From Flavobacteriaceae bacterium (GTDB lineage Bacteria > Bacteroidota > Bacteroidia > Flavobacteriales > Weeksellaceae), in assembly GCA_018260565.1 (NCBI GenBank), contig JAGLAZ010000014.1, forward strand, positions 1 through 37,624: DNA of 37,624 bases, in the 5' to 3' direction. The notes under the pieces are model-generated. The model saw only the letters and a list, made by a program, of their open reading frames with translations. It did not search any database and was not told the origin of the DNA. This document shows, one piece after another, positions 8,052-15,686 of the stretch (positions within the stretch are counted from its first letter, which is position 1; each line of letters begins with the position of its first letter). Both the position numbers and the translations under genes were made by a program.

Positions 8052-8832
8052 GGCTCAGGAATTGTTCGGTAAGGCTTAAAAATGCATCTGGCTGCTCGGC
8101 ATGAAGCCAATGTCCCGCATTGGGAATACTTTTTAATATAGCTTTTGGGAAATAGTTTAAAATAATGGTTTCATCTGAGGGTAGGATGTAGCTGGAGTTA
8201 CCGCCGCTCAGAAATAAAACTGGTTTATCAAATTGAGCTTCTGGTAATTTGGACTCTAGAAAGCCTTGATAAAAATTAAAAATTGCAGTGGTATTAAATC
8301 GCCAAACAAGTTTATTATCTTCATTTCTGTATAGATTTTTACCTAAAAACTGCACTATACCCTTATCTTTTATATAAGTATGAAGAATTTGCTCCACTTC
8401 CTGACGAGAAGAAATATTCCCCTCGGGAATTTGTTTTATTGCAAAAAATATTTCATTATGGTGGGGTGGATATTCCCGGGGCGCTATATCTGCAATAATT
8501 AGTTGGGAAACTCTATTTGGATGGCTTAGAGCCATTTGCATAGTAATTTTACCTCCCATAGAATGTCCTAATACATTAGCCTGTGGAAGAGCATAATATT
8601 CCATATACCGAATTATATCCTCCGCCATAATATCCAATGACATTTCTGTGCTGTGGAAACTTTTTCCATGGTTACGCATATCCAATAAATGCACCTCTCT
8701 TTTTTCAGCAAAACGGTTACCCAAACTCTGCCAATTATCTAACATCCCGAATAACCCATGTAAAATCAACAAGGGTGGATCCTCAGATTGGCTGTGAGAC
8801 TTTATAATTTTGGAATGTAAAATATCATCCAT
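8038..8832 (-). CDS. Alpha/beta fold hydrolase (YbfF-like esterase)
   Basis: A 264-residue alpha/beta hydrolase. The oxyanion-hole motif LHGLFGMLDNW is near residue 25, the nucleophile elbow GHSMGG places the catalytic Ser near residue 92, and the catalytic His lies in NAGHWLHAEQP near the end. The DMRNHGKS segment is typical of the YbfF/esterase subgroup acting on short acyl esters. The natural substrate cannot be read from the sequence. It follows pdxJ by two bases and overlaps prmA, so it belongs to the same transcript. Confidence 0.9.
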   Translation of the reverse strand: MDDILHSKIIKSHSQSEDPPLLILHGLFGMLDNWQSLGNRFAEKREVHLLDMRNHGKSFHSTEMSLDIMAEDIIRYMEYYALPQANVLGHSMGGKITMQMALSHPNRVSQLIIADIAPREYPPHHNEIFFAIKQIPEGNISSRQEVEQILHTYIKDKGIVQFLGKNLYRNEDNKLVWRFNTTAIFNFYQGFLESKLPEAQFDKPVLFLSGGNSSYILPSDETIILNYFPKAILKSIPNAGHWLHAEQPDAFLSLTEQFLSHALH

Positions 8833-8834
8833 AT

Positions 8835-9563
8835 TTAAAAAATTGAAGGTTTTTGAAGGCGATTTTTGTACATAGAAATAGTATTTTCCAATCCTAAATA
8901 AAGTGCTTCACTGATAAGTGCATGACCTATACTTACCTCCAATACATCAGGAACTTGGGTAACAAAATATTCGATATTATCTAAAGACAAATCATGCCCA
9001 GCATTGATTCCCAGATGATATTCTGAGGCGATTTTTGCGGTTTCTCTATATTTTTCAACTGCCCTTTCAGGGTTGGTAGGGTACTGTTTAGCAAAATCCT
9101 CAGTATAAAGCTCAATTCTATCCGCGCCCGTTTTTTTTGCGTACTCTACCATTTCGGGATTAGGATCTAAAAAAATGGAAGACCTGATTTTATGCTCAGC
9201 GAGCTGGGAAATTATATCTTGTAAAAATTGCAAATGTGTCTTACAATCCCATCCTGCATTACTGGTAATGGCGTTTGGCGCATCAGGGACTAGAGTGACC
9301 TGATGAGGTTTTACCTGAAGAACCAATTCCATGAAATCCGAAGTTGGATTTCCTTCAATATTGTATTCTGTAGTTATAAGAGGCTGAATATCAAAAACAT
9401 CCTTTCGCGTAATATGCCTTTCATCTGGCCTTGGATGAATGGTAATACCATCTGCTCCGAAGGCTTGTATTTTTTTGGCCGCCTCGGAAACGGATGGTTC
9501 TGCTCCTCCACGCGCATTTCGCAATGTGGCTATTTTATTGATATTGACACTAAGTTTTGTCAT
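8835..9563 (-). CDS. pdxJ: Pyridoxine 5'-phosphate synthase
   Basis: A 242-residue TIM-barrel enzyme that makes pyridoxine 5'-phosphate (vitamin B6) from 1-deoxyxylulose 5-phosphate and 3-amino-2-oxopropyl phosphate. The N-terminal SVNINKIATLRNARGG and the ITIHPRPDERHI phosphate/active-site segment are diagnostic. GINAGHDLSLDN and the late SIGHALISEAL contribute the remaining ligands. The INK in the first motif replaces the NVDH of E. coli, which I recall as a common flavobacterial variant. Its ATG overlaps the stop of the upstream channel gene by one base. Confidence 0.95.
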   Translation of the reverse strand: MTKLSVNINKIATLRNARGGAEPSVSEAAKKIQAFGADGITIHPRPDERHITRKDVFDIQPLITTEYNIEGNPTSDFMELVLQVKPHQVTLVPDAPNAITSNAGWDCKTHLQFLQDIISQLAEHKIRSSIFLDPNPEMVEYAKKTGADRIELYTEDFAKQYPTNPERAVEKYRETAKIASEYHLGINAGHDLSLDNIEYFVTQVPDVLEVSIGHALISEALYLGLENTISMYKNRLQKPSIF

Positions 9564-10831
9564 CAGATTTTGGGTTTTGAAAATTGTAAGATTTCAAGTT
9601 TAAAAATTTTTGCTGCTGCTAATAAATGGTCAAAAATATCTGCCTGAATATTTTCAAATTCTGTAATATCACTTGTTTTAGTAAAACACATGATTTCAAG
9701 AGGCATTCCTTGGGCTGAAACTTCTAGCTGACGCACGATAAGCAATTCATCCTTATCTATATTAGGATTAGCGTTTAGATAGGCTAAAACATACTTTCTA
9801 AAAACACCAATATTGGTAAGCTGATGCCCATTAATGATTAAATCAGAATTTGGAATTGCGCTTCTTTCGTTTTCCAATACCACTTGTTTTAGATTCATAT
9901 AATCTTGTATCAGATTAATTTTGGATAACTGCGCATAAAAATCATCATCAATAAAAATGAAAGAAGATACATCCATTACGATAGACCGCTGGAGCCTTCT
10001 AATATTCCCATCATACATTACCTGCATATTCTTAACTTCCGTGCTTAGAAGGTCATAAGTAGGGAATGTAGAAACACTTTTATCAAAATTTAGCATTTGG
10101 GTTGTTAATAGATTAATCTCTAAAATATGCCCTTCAATATTATACTTCTGGATGTATATCCAGTCCCCTGTTTTTACCAAACGGCTCACACTCACATGAA
10201 TTCCTGTGACAAAACCTAAAATGGTATCTCGGAAAATCAATAATATAACAGCAGTAAGTGCACCGAGTGTTCCTAATATAGCGGTGGAACTGATCCCAAA
10301 AATGAGCATAATAAGGATAGTCCCAAAAATGAGATAGCCTATTAGTGTTGCCGTCTGAGTAATCGCCCGTAAAGCCGTTACGCGATAATTATCTTTTTTG
10401 AGATTATAATATTTGCTTATAGATTCCAATATTCTTTTACTCAATATAAATACTGCGAAGAGAATTAGAATATTTATTAATTTATCTAAAAATGTGGGAG
10501 TTACTGCATGTCTGTAAAAAATACTCCCTATGAACGTACTTGAAAATGATAAGGCAAAAAAATTAGATATAGAATTACTTATTTTGTTTTCTACCATAGA
10601 AACTACCAAAGCTTTTTTTGAAAGTTTATTCGGTAACAGATATACTAAACCTTTTAAGATATAATTAATTACATAATTGGTAGCAAAAATAAGGAGCAAG
10701 AGAAGAGCAACTTTAAGAAAAATTTGCATACTAAGCTGCCAAGTATCCGGAAAATAATCTATCGCAAATTGATGCAACACATCACTGATAGCCTGCACAA
10801 AATTTTTGGTATCCCTAAATTCTTTTTCCAT
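9563..10831 (-). CDS. Mechanosensitive ion channel (MscS superfamily, YbdG-like)
   Basis: A 422-residue integral membrane protein. About five hydrophobic segments occupy residues 25-190. They are followed by the MscS beta domain, recognisable from FRDTILGFVTGIHVSVSRLV, GDWIYIQKYNIEGHILEINL and the TFPTYDLLSTEVKN segment. A C-terminal cytoplasmic domain extends to residue 422. This layout matches the YbdG/YnaI-type channels that open under hypo-osmotic shock. It is the first gene of the mscS-pdxJ-hydrolase-prmA operon. Its ATG lies four bases after a -7 box, so the transcript is predicted to have almost no leader. Confidence 0.92.
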   Translation of the reverse strand: MEKEFRDTKNFVQAISDVLHQFAIDYFPDTWQLSMQIFLKVALLLLLIFATNYVINYILKGLVYLLPNKLSKKALVVSMVENKISNSISNFFALSFSSTFIGSIFYRHAVTPTFLDKLINILILFAVFILSKRILESISKYYNLKKDNYRVTALRAITQTATLIGYLIFGTILIMLIFGISSTAILGTLGALTAVILLIFRDTILGFVTGIHVSVSRLVKTGDWIYIQKYNIEGHILEINLLTTQMLNFDKSVSTFPTYDLLSTEVKNMQVMYDGNIRRLQRSIVMDVSSFIFIDDDFYAQLSKINLIQDYMNLKQVVLENERSAIPNSDLIINGHQLTNIGVFRKYVLAYLNANPNIDKDELLIVRQLEVSAQGMPLEIMCFTKTSDITEFENIQADIFDHLLAAAKIFKLEILQFSKPKI

Positions 10832-10835
10832 AAAG

Positions 10836-10843
10836 CAAAAATA
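10836..10843 (-). promoter_or_regulatory. -7 box TATTTTTG of the mscS-pdxJ-prmA operon
   Basis: An exact TAnnTTTG match on the minus strand, ending four bases before the ATG at 10831. Transcription normally starts several bases after this box, so the mRNA would begin at or next to the start codon. It faces the divergent DUF456 promoter across a 58-base gap. Confidence 0.6.
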
Positions 10844-10854
10844 AACAATCCCTA

Positions 10855-10885
10855 TTGCTCTTCCACCCTTTATTAATTATCTTTC
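10855..10885 (+). promoter_or_regulatory. Probable promoter of the DUF456-lipoprotein operon
   Basis: TTG at 10855-10857, then a 20-base spacer, then TATCTTTC at 10878-10885. This is a 7/8 match to TAnnTTTG with usable spacing, and it ends four bases before ATG 10890. The final G is replaced by C, so it may be a weaker promoter. Confidence 0.4.
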
Positions 10886-10889
10886 CACA

Positions 10890-11381
10890 ATGGATACGGC
10901 TCAAATTTGGAATATTGTCTCCTTAGTATTATTACTAGCAGGACTTGCAGGTACCGTATTACCCATTCTACCAGGAACTTTATTATCACTAGCAGGTTTA
11001 CTAATTTTTCAATATTTAGGTAGCGGTGGTATCTCGGTGTGGGTGATCATTTCTTTGGGGATATTTGCTGGTGCATCCATTCTTTTATCCTATACCCTCC
11101 CATTAAAACAAAGCACAAAGTATGGCGGATCCACTTTCGGAAAATGGGGCGGAATACTAGGGGCAATTTTATTTTTCCTTATTCCTGTATTACCATTTGG
11201 CTTGCTTTTCGGGATGTTTATTGGTATTTTTATTGGGGAATTTTTATACTATAAGCAAGATTTTGGAAAGGCTGTTCAGGCTTTAAAGGGTGCAGCTATA
11301 GGATTTTTGCTTAGCAGTTTGGTAAATTTATGCTTGGCAATCCTCATGATTATTGTAGTTTTGTTTAAATTAACCTTTTAA
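10890..11381 (+). CDS. DUF456 domain-containing membrane protein
   Basis: A 163-residue membrane protein that is almost entirely hydrophobic. About four or five membrane segments carry glycine-rich turns, including the GTVLPILPGTLLSLAGLLIF segment near the N-terminus and GGSTFGKWGGILGA mid-protein. Both are typical of DUF456 proteins, which have no defined function; the glycine zippers suggest a packed helical bundle. It is divergent from the mechanosensitive channel and is followed after 12 bases by the lipoprotein gene, so those two are probably co-transcribed. Confidence 0.88.
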   Translation: MDTAQIWNIVSLVLLLAGLAGTVLPILPGTLLSLAGLLIFQYLGSGGISVWVIISLGIFAGASILLSYTLPLKQSTKYGGSTFGKWGGILGAILFFLIPVLPFGLLFGMFIGIFIGEFLYYKQDFGKAVQALKGAAIGFLLSSLVNLCLAILMIIVVLFKLTF

Positions 11382-11393
11382 AAAAAGTTTTTA

Positions 11394-11846
11394 ATGAAAA
11401 AATTTTTATTTCTTCTTGCTTCTGCTAGCCTATTACTAGTATCTTCTCAGTCTTGTGTCGGGAGGAAAAATTATGGTCTAAATGATCATTTAAAGACTAA
11501 GTATGTGTATGGGAAAGATGAAGTTTTATTAAAAGAAGGCCAAAATAGATTTTTACCAGATAAAGAATTGAACTTTACCTTTACCAGAGTATTGGAAGAC
11601 TCCAGATGTGTTGGCCCACAAAATTGTCCCAATCCTGGTACAGCTGTGGTAGAGGTTACGCTTATAACTACTACCAGCAGGCCCCAAACCCTTCGTATCT
11701 CTCTTGATTCTCGAGAAAATAAACCTGCGGACGTTGCACATTTCGCCGATTTTGAGATTAGATTAAAAAAACTGGATCCTACAGGTGAGCCAGGAGTTAC
11801 TAAATACTATCGAGCCTTATTTTCTGTTATAAACACTACCAAATAA
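11394..11846 (+). CDS. Putative lipoprotein with a DSRC-type motif
   Basis: A 150-residue exported lipoprotein. The signal MKKFLFLLASASLLLVSSQSC ends in a lipobox-like sequence with Cys21 as the lipid site. The mature part includes EDSRCVGPQNCPNPG, which resembles the DSRCPxGxxCxWxG element in many small Bacteroidota lipoproteins, where the two Cys may pair. No enzymatic motif is seen and the function is unknown. Its last 11 bases overlap the convergent ung gene. The probable terminator of its operon lies about 110 bases further on, inside ung. Confidence 0.8.
   Translation: MKKFLFLLASASLLLVSSQSCVGRKNYGLNDHLKTKYVYGKDEVLLKEGQNRFLPDKELNFTFTRVLEDSRCVGPQNCPNPGTAVVEVTLITTTSRPQTLRISLDSRENKPADVAHFADFEIRLKKLDPTGEPGVTKYYRALFSVINTTK
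11765..11793 (-). terminator. Possible ung terminator inside the lipoprotein gene
   Basis: Reading the minus strand past the ung stop, CTGG pairs with CCAG and the inner CCT pairs with AGG, separated by small internal loops (11772-11793). Seven T's follow (11765-11771 on the plus strand are A's). The stem is modest, so confidence is limited. It lies about 43 bases beyond the ung stop, within lipoprotein coding sequence. Confidence 0.4.
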
Positions 11847-12477
11847 TTGGTTTTTTGCCAAATTGTACTAAATATTCATTGGTCTTACTAAAAGGTTTGC
11901 TACCGAAGAAACCTCTATGAGCCGATAAAGGTGAAGGATGTACGGCCTCAATTATAAGATGCTTATTAGAATTAATGAGCATCTTTTTTTGTTGTGCAAA
12001 ACTTCCCCACAAAATAAACACCACATGTTCCAGTTTTTCGGAAATCTGCTTAATAATAAAATCTGTAAAAGGATACCACCCGAGTTTACTATGGCTATTT
12101 GCCTGATGCGCCCGCACACTTAGGCTGGCATTAAGTAAAAGAACACCTTGCCTTGCCCACGGAGTAAGGTCTGGCGATGATTTATTAGTCCCAATATCTT
12201 CGCGCAATTCTTTAAAAATATTTTGTAAGGATCTTGGCGTTTGTATTCCATCACGTACTGAAAAGCTAAGCCCATGAGCCTGTCCTGGAACATGATATGG
12301 GTCTTGACCTAATATCACAACTTTAATATCTTCAAATGCAGTGCATTCTAAAAAATGAAAAATTTCCTTTCTTGGAGGAAAACATTCATAATTATTGTAT
12401 TCTTCTTTTACTCGCTGCCACAGCAATTCAAATTCTGGAGAATTTTTATACGGTTCTAATACTTTCGCCCACGTCAT
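11836..12477 (-). CDS. ung: Uracil-DNA glycosylase, family 1
   Basis: A 213-residue base-excision repair enzyme that removes uracil from DNA. The catalytic water-activating loop GQDPYH is at residues 57-62, followed by GQAHGLSFSV. The minor-groove intercalation loop HPSPLSAHRGFFG, with its catalytic His, is near the C-terminus, and LLLNASLSVR is the uracil-binding strand. This is the complete family 1 set at normal length. It is divergent from the MutS2-like gene (49-base gap) and convergent with the lipoprotein gene, whose 3' end it overlaps by 11 bases. Confidence 0.95.
   Translation of the reverse strand: MTWAKVLEPYKNSPEFELLWQRVKEEYNNYECFPPRKEIFHFLECTAFEDIKVVILGQDPYHVPGQAHGLSFSVRDGIQTPRSLQNIFKELREDIGTNKSSPDLTPWARQGVLLLNASLSVRAHQANSHSKLGWYPFTDFIIKQISEKLEHVVFILWGSFAQQKKMLINSNKHLIIEAVHPSPLSAHRGFFGSKPFSKTNEYLVQFGKKPIIW
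11956..11990 (+). terminator. Strong terminator of the DUF456-lipoprotein operon, inside ung
   Basis: Plus-strand bases 11956-11968 pair with 11973-11985 over 13 positions, with a single G-U pair, around a GAAT tetraloop. T's run from 11984 to 11990. The T-run on the plus strand fits termination of rightward transcription from the lipoprotein gene, which ends at 11846. The sequence is also codons of ung on the opposite strand. Confidence 0.75.
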
Positions 12478-12513
12478 ATCAATAATTTAGCACGAATTTA
12501 ATTCTTATTCTTT

Positions 12514-12521
12514 TACTTTTG
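12514..12521 (+). promoter_or_regulatory. -7 box TACTTTTG of the MutS2-like gene
   Basis: An exact TAnnTTTG match that ends five bases before ATG 12527, predicting a very short or absent leader. No clear TTG -33 element was identified at the expected distance. Confidence 0.55.
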
Positions 12522-12526
12522 TCCTA

Positions 12527-14677
12527 ATGCATATATCAGAAAGCCAAATCCAAGAACTGGAATTCCAAGAAATTCGTACTCTCTTAGGTACATATGCCCT
12601 ATCCGAGGTCGCCAATCAAAGACTGGAAAATCTGCTTCCTATTCCAGAAAAATTTTTAGTAGTAGAGCTTAAGAAAGTAAAAGAATTTTTGCTTTCTTTT
12701 GATGGATTGCACCCTATACCTCTTCGTACCTATCCTATTTTGGGAGATGTTATAAAGAATGTAAGCATAGAGGGTTATACTTTGGAACTTTCCTCAATAG
12801 TGGGTATTCGAGGCATGGTGGAAGTGATAAAAGACTTACATACTTTTTTTAAGAAAAATGGAGAGGTCTTCCCTGCCCTAGCACGAGAAAATGCGAAGGT
12901 AGAATATCAGGATGAAATTTTATCTCTCATTAATGGAATAATAGATAAAGATGGAGAAATAAAAAATAAGGCTACTCCTGAATTAGAAAGTATCCGTGAA
13001 GCAATTAAACTTAATAAAAAACAAATCCAAACTGGTTTTTCACGCGTTTTAGGCGCCTTGACTGGTACAGAATTTTTGGATGAAATCAGGGAAAGCATTG
13101 TTGATGATGAGCGAGTTTTAGCTGTGAAATCCGCCTACAAAAAGAAAGTTCCAGGAAGAATTATGGGAGAAAGTAAAAGTGGCTCTATAACTTTTATTTT
13201 ACCAGAAGCTATCTTACCTTTTTATACCCATTATAGAGAAAATAAAGAAGAAGAAAAAAAAGAAATACACAAAATATTACGCCATTTATCTTCGGAATTA
13301 TCATTTTTCGCTGCGGATTTTAAAATATACCAAGCCTACTGTATCCGGCTCGATATAGTACACGCAAAAGCCCGACTGGGGCAAGATGTTAATGGAATTA
13401 TTCCGAAATTAAACAAGAATAAAGTTGTAAAACTCATAAATGCATACCATCCTTTACTTTTACTTAAAAATAAAGCGAAAGAATTACCTATTTATTCCCA
13501 AAGCATTCAGCTAAATCCTGGAAAAAGAATAATCTGTATTTCAGGGCCTAATGCGGGTGGAAAATCCATCACCTTAAAGACAGTAGGACTTCTCCAAATT
13601 ATGCTGCAATGTGCTATACCTGTTCCATTAGATGAAGGAAGCAGTATGTGTTTATTTGCAAATGTAATGACGGACATTGGAGATAATCAATCAATTGATA
13701 ATCATGTAAGTACATATTCTGCGAGATTAAAAAAAATGCAAAACATCATAGAAAAGGCAGATGGGAATACGCTCCTTTTGATAGATGAGTTTGGTACAGG
13801 TTCGGATCCCGAACTGGGTGGAGCTTTGGCTGAAAGTTTTTTAGAATATTTTTATGAAAAAGGCTGCTACGGGATAATCACTACTCATTATACTAATATT
13901 AAAATTAAAGTGGAAGAACTGCCAGAGGCAGAAAATGCTGCAATGCTTTTTAACGAGAAAACACTGGAACCACTGTATAAATTGGAAATAGGAAGAGCTG
14001 GAAGCTCATTTACTTTTGAAGTTGCTGAAAAAAACCATATTCCTCAAGATTTAATTCAAAAAGCGAGAAATAAGATTAAAAATGATGTTTTAAATCTGGA
14101 TAAGACTTTAGTAAAACTTCAGCAAGATGCCTTTGAGCTTGATAAAATGCGTTCCGAGCTGGATACACATACCTCCTCCACCATAAACACAAAAGAAAAT
14201 ATTGAAAGGCTAAATAAGCAACTTGAAGAGAAATTATATAATTTCCAGAAATTATATGAAGAGGAACACAGGAAACTTCAATTTGGAAATAAAATTGAAA
14301 AATTCGTGGAGGCATCTTTAGCAGGTAAAAGCAGAAAAGATATTGTACGCGATTTTATTAAACTATTAGAAGTAGAAAAGCATCGGGTACAAGGGAACAA
14401 CCGTGACGAGGGAAAAAGGATGCAGATTATCCGCCGCAAAATTACACAACAGCTGAAAAGGAGTTCTACGCAAGAGAAGATTACGGAAACTATTGCTCAA
14501 AAAACTCAGGAAGTGAAGCAGAGTAGGCAGCTATGGCTCAAAATAGGCCAGCGCGTTCGTATTGCAGGAAGTACCAGCGTAGGAACTATAGAATCTGTGG
14601 ACAAAAACGGGAAAGTTTTAGTAAATTATGGGAAATTTACGACAAGAATATCTGAGGATCAGCTGGAAAGAATCTAA
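12527..14677 (+). CDS. MutS2-like ATPase without an Smr domain
   Basis: A 716-residue MutS-family protein of the MutS2 type. The N-terminal helical core (1-310) leads to the ABC-type ATPase with Walker A GPNAGGKS (about 341-348), the STYSARLKKM signature and Walker B LLLIDEFGTGSD (about 417-428), then THY. A long charged coiled coil (about 520-625) follows, and a small beta barrel (about 672-716) ends ISEDQLERI. Canonical MutS2 continues with a C-terminal Smr nuclease domain of about 80 residues. Here translation stops before it and the next gene begins on the other strand. MutS2 acts on branched DNA or on collided ribosomes; which applies here cannot be told. Confidence 0.88.
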   Translation: MHISESQIQELEFQEIRTLLGTYALSEVANQRLENLLPIPEKFLVVELKKVKEFLLSFDGLHPIPLRTYPILGDVIKNVSIEGYTLELSSIVGIRGMVEVIKDLHTFFKKNGEVFPALARENAKVEYQDEILSLINGIIDKDGEIKNKATPELESIREAIKLNKKQIQTGFSRVLGALTGTEFLDEIRESIVDDERVLAVKSAYKKKVPGRIMGESKSGSITFILPEAILPFYTHYRENKEEEKKEIHKILRHLSSELSFFAADFKIYQAYCIRLDIVHAKARLGQDVNGIIPKLNKNKVVKLINAYHPLLLLKNKAKELPIYSQSIQLNPGKRIICISGPNAGGKSITLKTVGLLQIMLQCAIPVPLDEGSSMCLFANVMTDIGDNQSIDNHVSTYSARLKKMQNIIEKADGNTLLLIDEFGTGSDPELGGALAESFLEYFYEKGCYGIITTHYTNIKIKVEELPEAENAAMLFNEKTLEPLYKLEIGRAGSSFTFEVAEKNHIPQDLIQKARNKIKNDVLNLDKTLVKLQQDAFELDKMRSELDTHTSSTINTKENIERLNKQLEEKLYNFQKLYEEEHRKLQFGNKIEKFVEASLAGKSRKDIVRDFIKLLEVEKHRVQGNNRDEGKRMQIIRRKITQQLKRSSTQEKITETIAQKTQEVKQSRQLWLKIGQRVRIAGSTSVGTIESVDKNGKVLVNYGKFTTRISEDQLERI

Positions 14678-15552
14678 TGTACTATTAGCGGTCTCATACG
14701 GAATCCCTTTTTTTTCATTTCGGAGATTAAACCCGATTTTCCTAATAAAAGCCTCTCTGGAATTGCCAAAAAAACAGTTTTTTTCTTTAAGCCTTCCATC
14801 CATTGATTACTTTCAAAAGATGTTACATTTAAACTTGAATGAGTGAAAACTGGATAATTTTTAAATAATTTTGATAGAAGGTCTTCCGATGGGATACCAC
14901 CCTCTTTTCTAATCAATTTTAATTTAGCTAAAATCCCCTGAAATTTTTCTGGATCTTTGATTATATTTTGTAAACTTTGAAATGCTTCATTTTCTCGGTC
15001 CTCTGGAATAATAAGCACGGAATTATTTACAAAATTCACTTTAACTCCCCTTCCATTAGCTAACTTGGTAAAATTCTTTTGCTCGATCATCCAATTTTCT
15101 TCGGATTCTTTAGCCAAGACATGAATTAACTTATTTATAACCTCTAGTATGGGTTTTTGTAACTCAGAACTTTCAATTCCATATGTTCCTAACTTTTGAA
15201 TCCAATATCTCTGTTCTTTTTCCGGTAATTTGGTAATAAACTCAGATAAGATTTTACTATCAAATAATTTCGCTTTTGCTTCTTCAAAATTTTGCTCTGT
15301 TTGTAAAGGAAACATCAGTACAAGTTCATTAGATTCTAAAAACGCATCCTGCACCCCTTTGGGAATCCCAGTTGAAAAAAATTCTGGTAAAGCATACAGA
15401 TAGGATCTGTTTCCTGTTTCCGGATGTTTTATTTCCCACAATATACTGTTTGAAGGCCCATCAGTACGCTGTGCAGATACCAGGACTAATCCAAATAAAA
15501 AACAAATTTGAATATATATGATTCTAAAAATTCCAGAAAATAATGGTCGCAT
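14674..15552 (-). CDS. TraB/GumN-like secreted protein lacking both GxxH motifs
   Basis: A 292-residue protein with an N-terminal signal or anchor segment (about 8-27). The start SILWEIKHPETGNRSYLYAL and the end KKKTVFLAIPERLLLGKSGL align with the two ends of the TraB/GumN family, which normally read SYLFGTIHL and FVAVGAGHLPGEKGLI. The catalytic GTIH is replaced by ALPE (residues 54-57) and the second GAGH by PERL (265-268). The fold is probably kept but the metal-dependent hydrolase activity lost. Assignment rests on my memory of the family pattern. It stands alone, and its stop overlaps the MutS2-like stop by four bases. A -7 box with an overlapping dyad lies upstream. Confidence 0.65.
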   Translation of the reverse strand: MRPLFSGIFRIIYIQICFLFGLVLVSAQRTDGPSNSILWEIKHPETGNRSYLYALPEFFSTGIPKGVQDAFLESNELVLMFPLQTEQNFEEAKAKLFDSKILSEFITKLPEKEQRYWIQKLGTYGIESSELQKPILEVINKLIHVLAKESEENWMIEQKNFTKLANGRGVKVNFVNNSVLIIPEDRENEAFQSLQNIIKDPEKFQGILAKLKLIRKEGGIPSEDLLSKLFKNYPVFTHSSLNVTSFESNQWMEGLKKKTVFLAIPERLLLGKSGLISEMKKKGFRMRPLIVH

Positions 15553-15565
15553 AGTTTTAGATTAA

Positions 15566-15587
15566 TTTCAAATGTAATGATTTGAAA
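15566..15587 (-). promoter_or_regulatory. -7 box TACATTTG within an 8-bp perfect dyad
   Basis: TTTCAAAT at 15566-15573 and ATTTGAAA at 15580-15587 form a perfect inverted repeat with a six-base spacer. On the minus strand the left arm overlaps TACATTTG (15569-15576), an exact -7 box 16 bases before the ATG at 15552. The layout suits a repressor site covering the promoter of the TraB/GumN-like gene, but an AT-rich 8-bp dyad can arise by chance. Confidence 0.4.
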
Positions 15588-15686
15588 AAGACTTATCTTT
15601 ACATAAATGTTTACATATGATACAGTTCGTAGTACAATTTTTTATGAAAGTTATAGGTTTTATTTTCGAATTATTTTAAATAATTC

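Noticed and set aside
14768-14784. A7-CAG-T7 hairpin in the 3' part of the TraB/GumN-like gene
   Set aside because: It is a homopolymer pairing with a tiny loop and no G-C core; likely just AAA/TTT codons.
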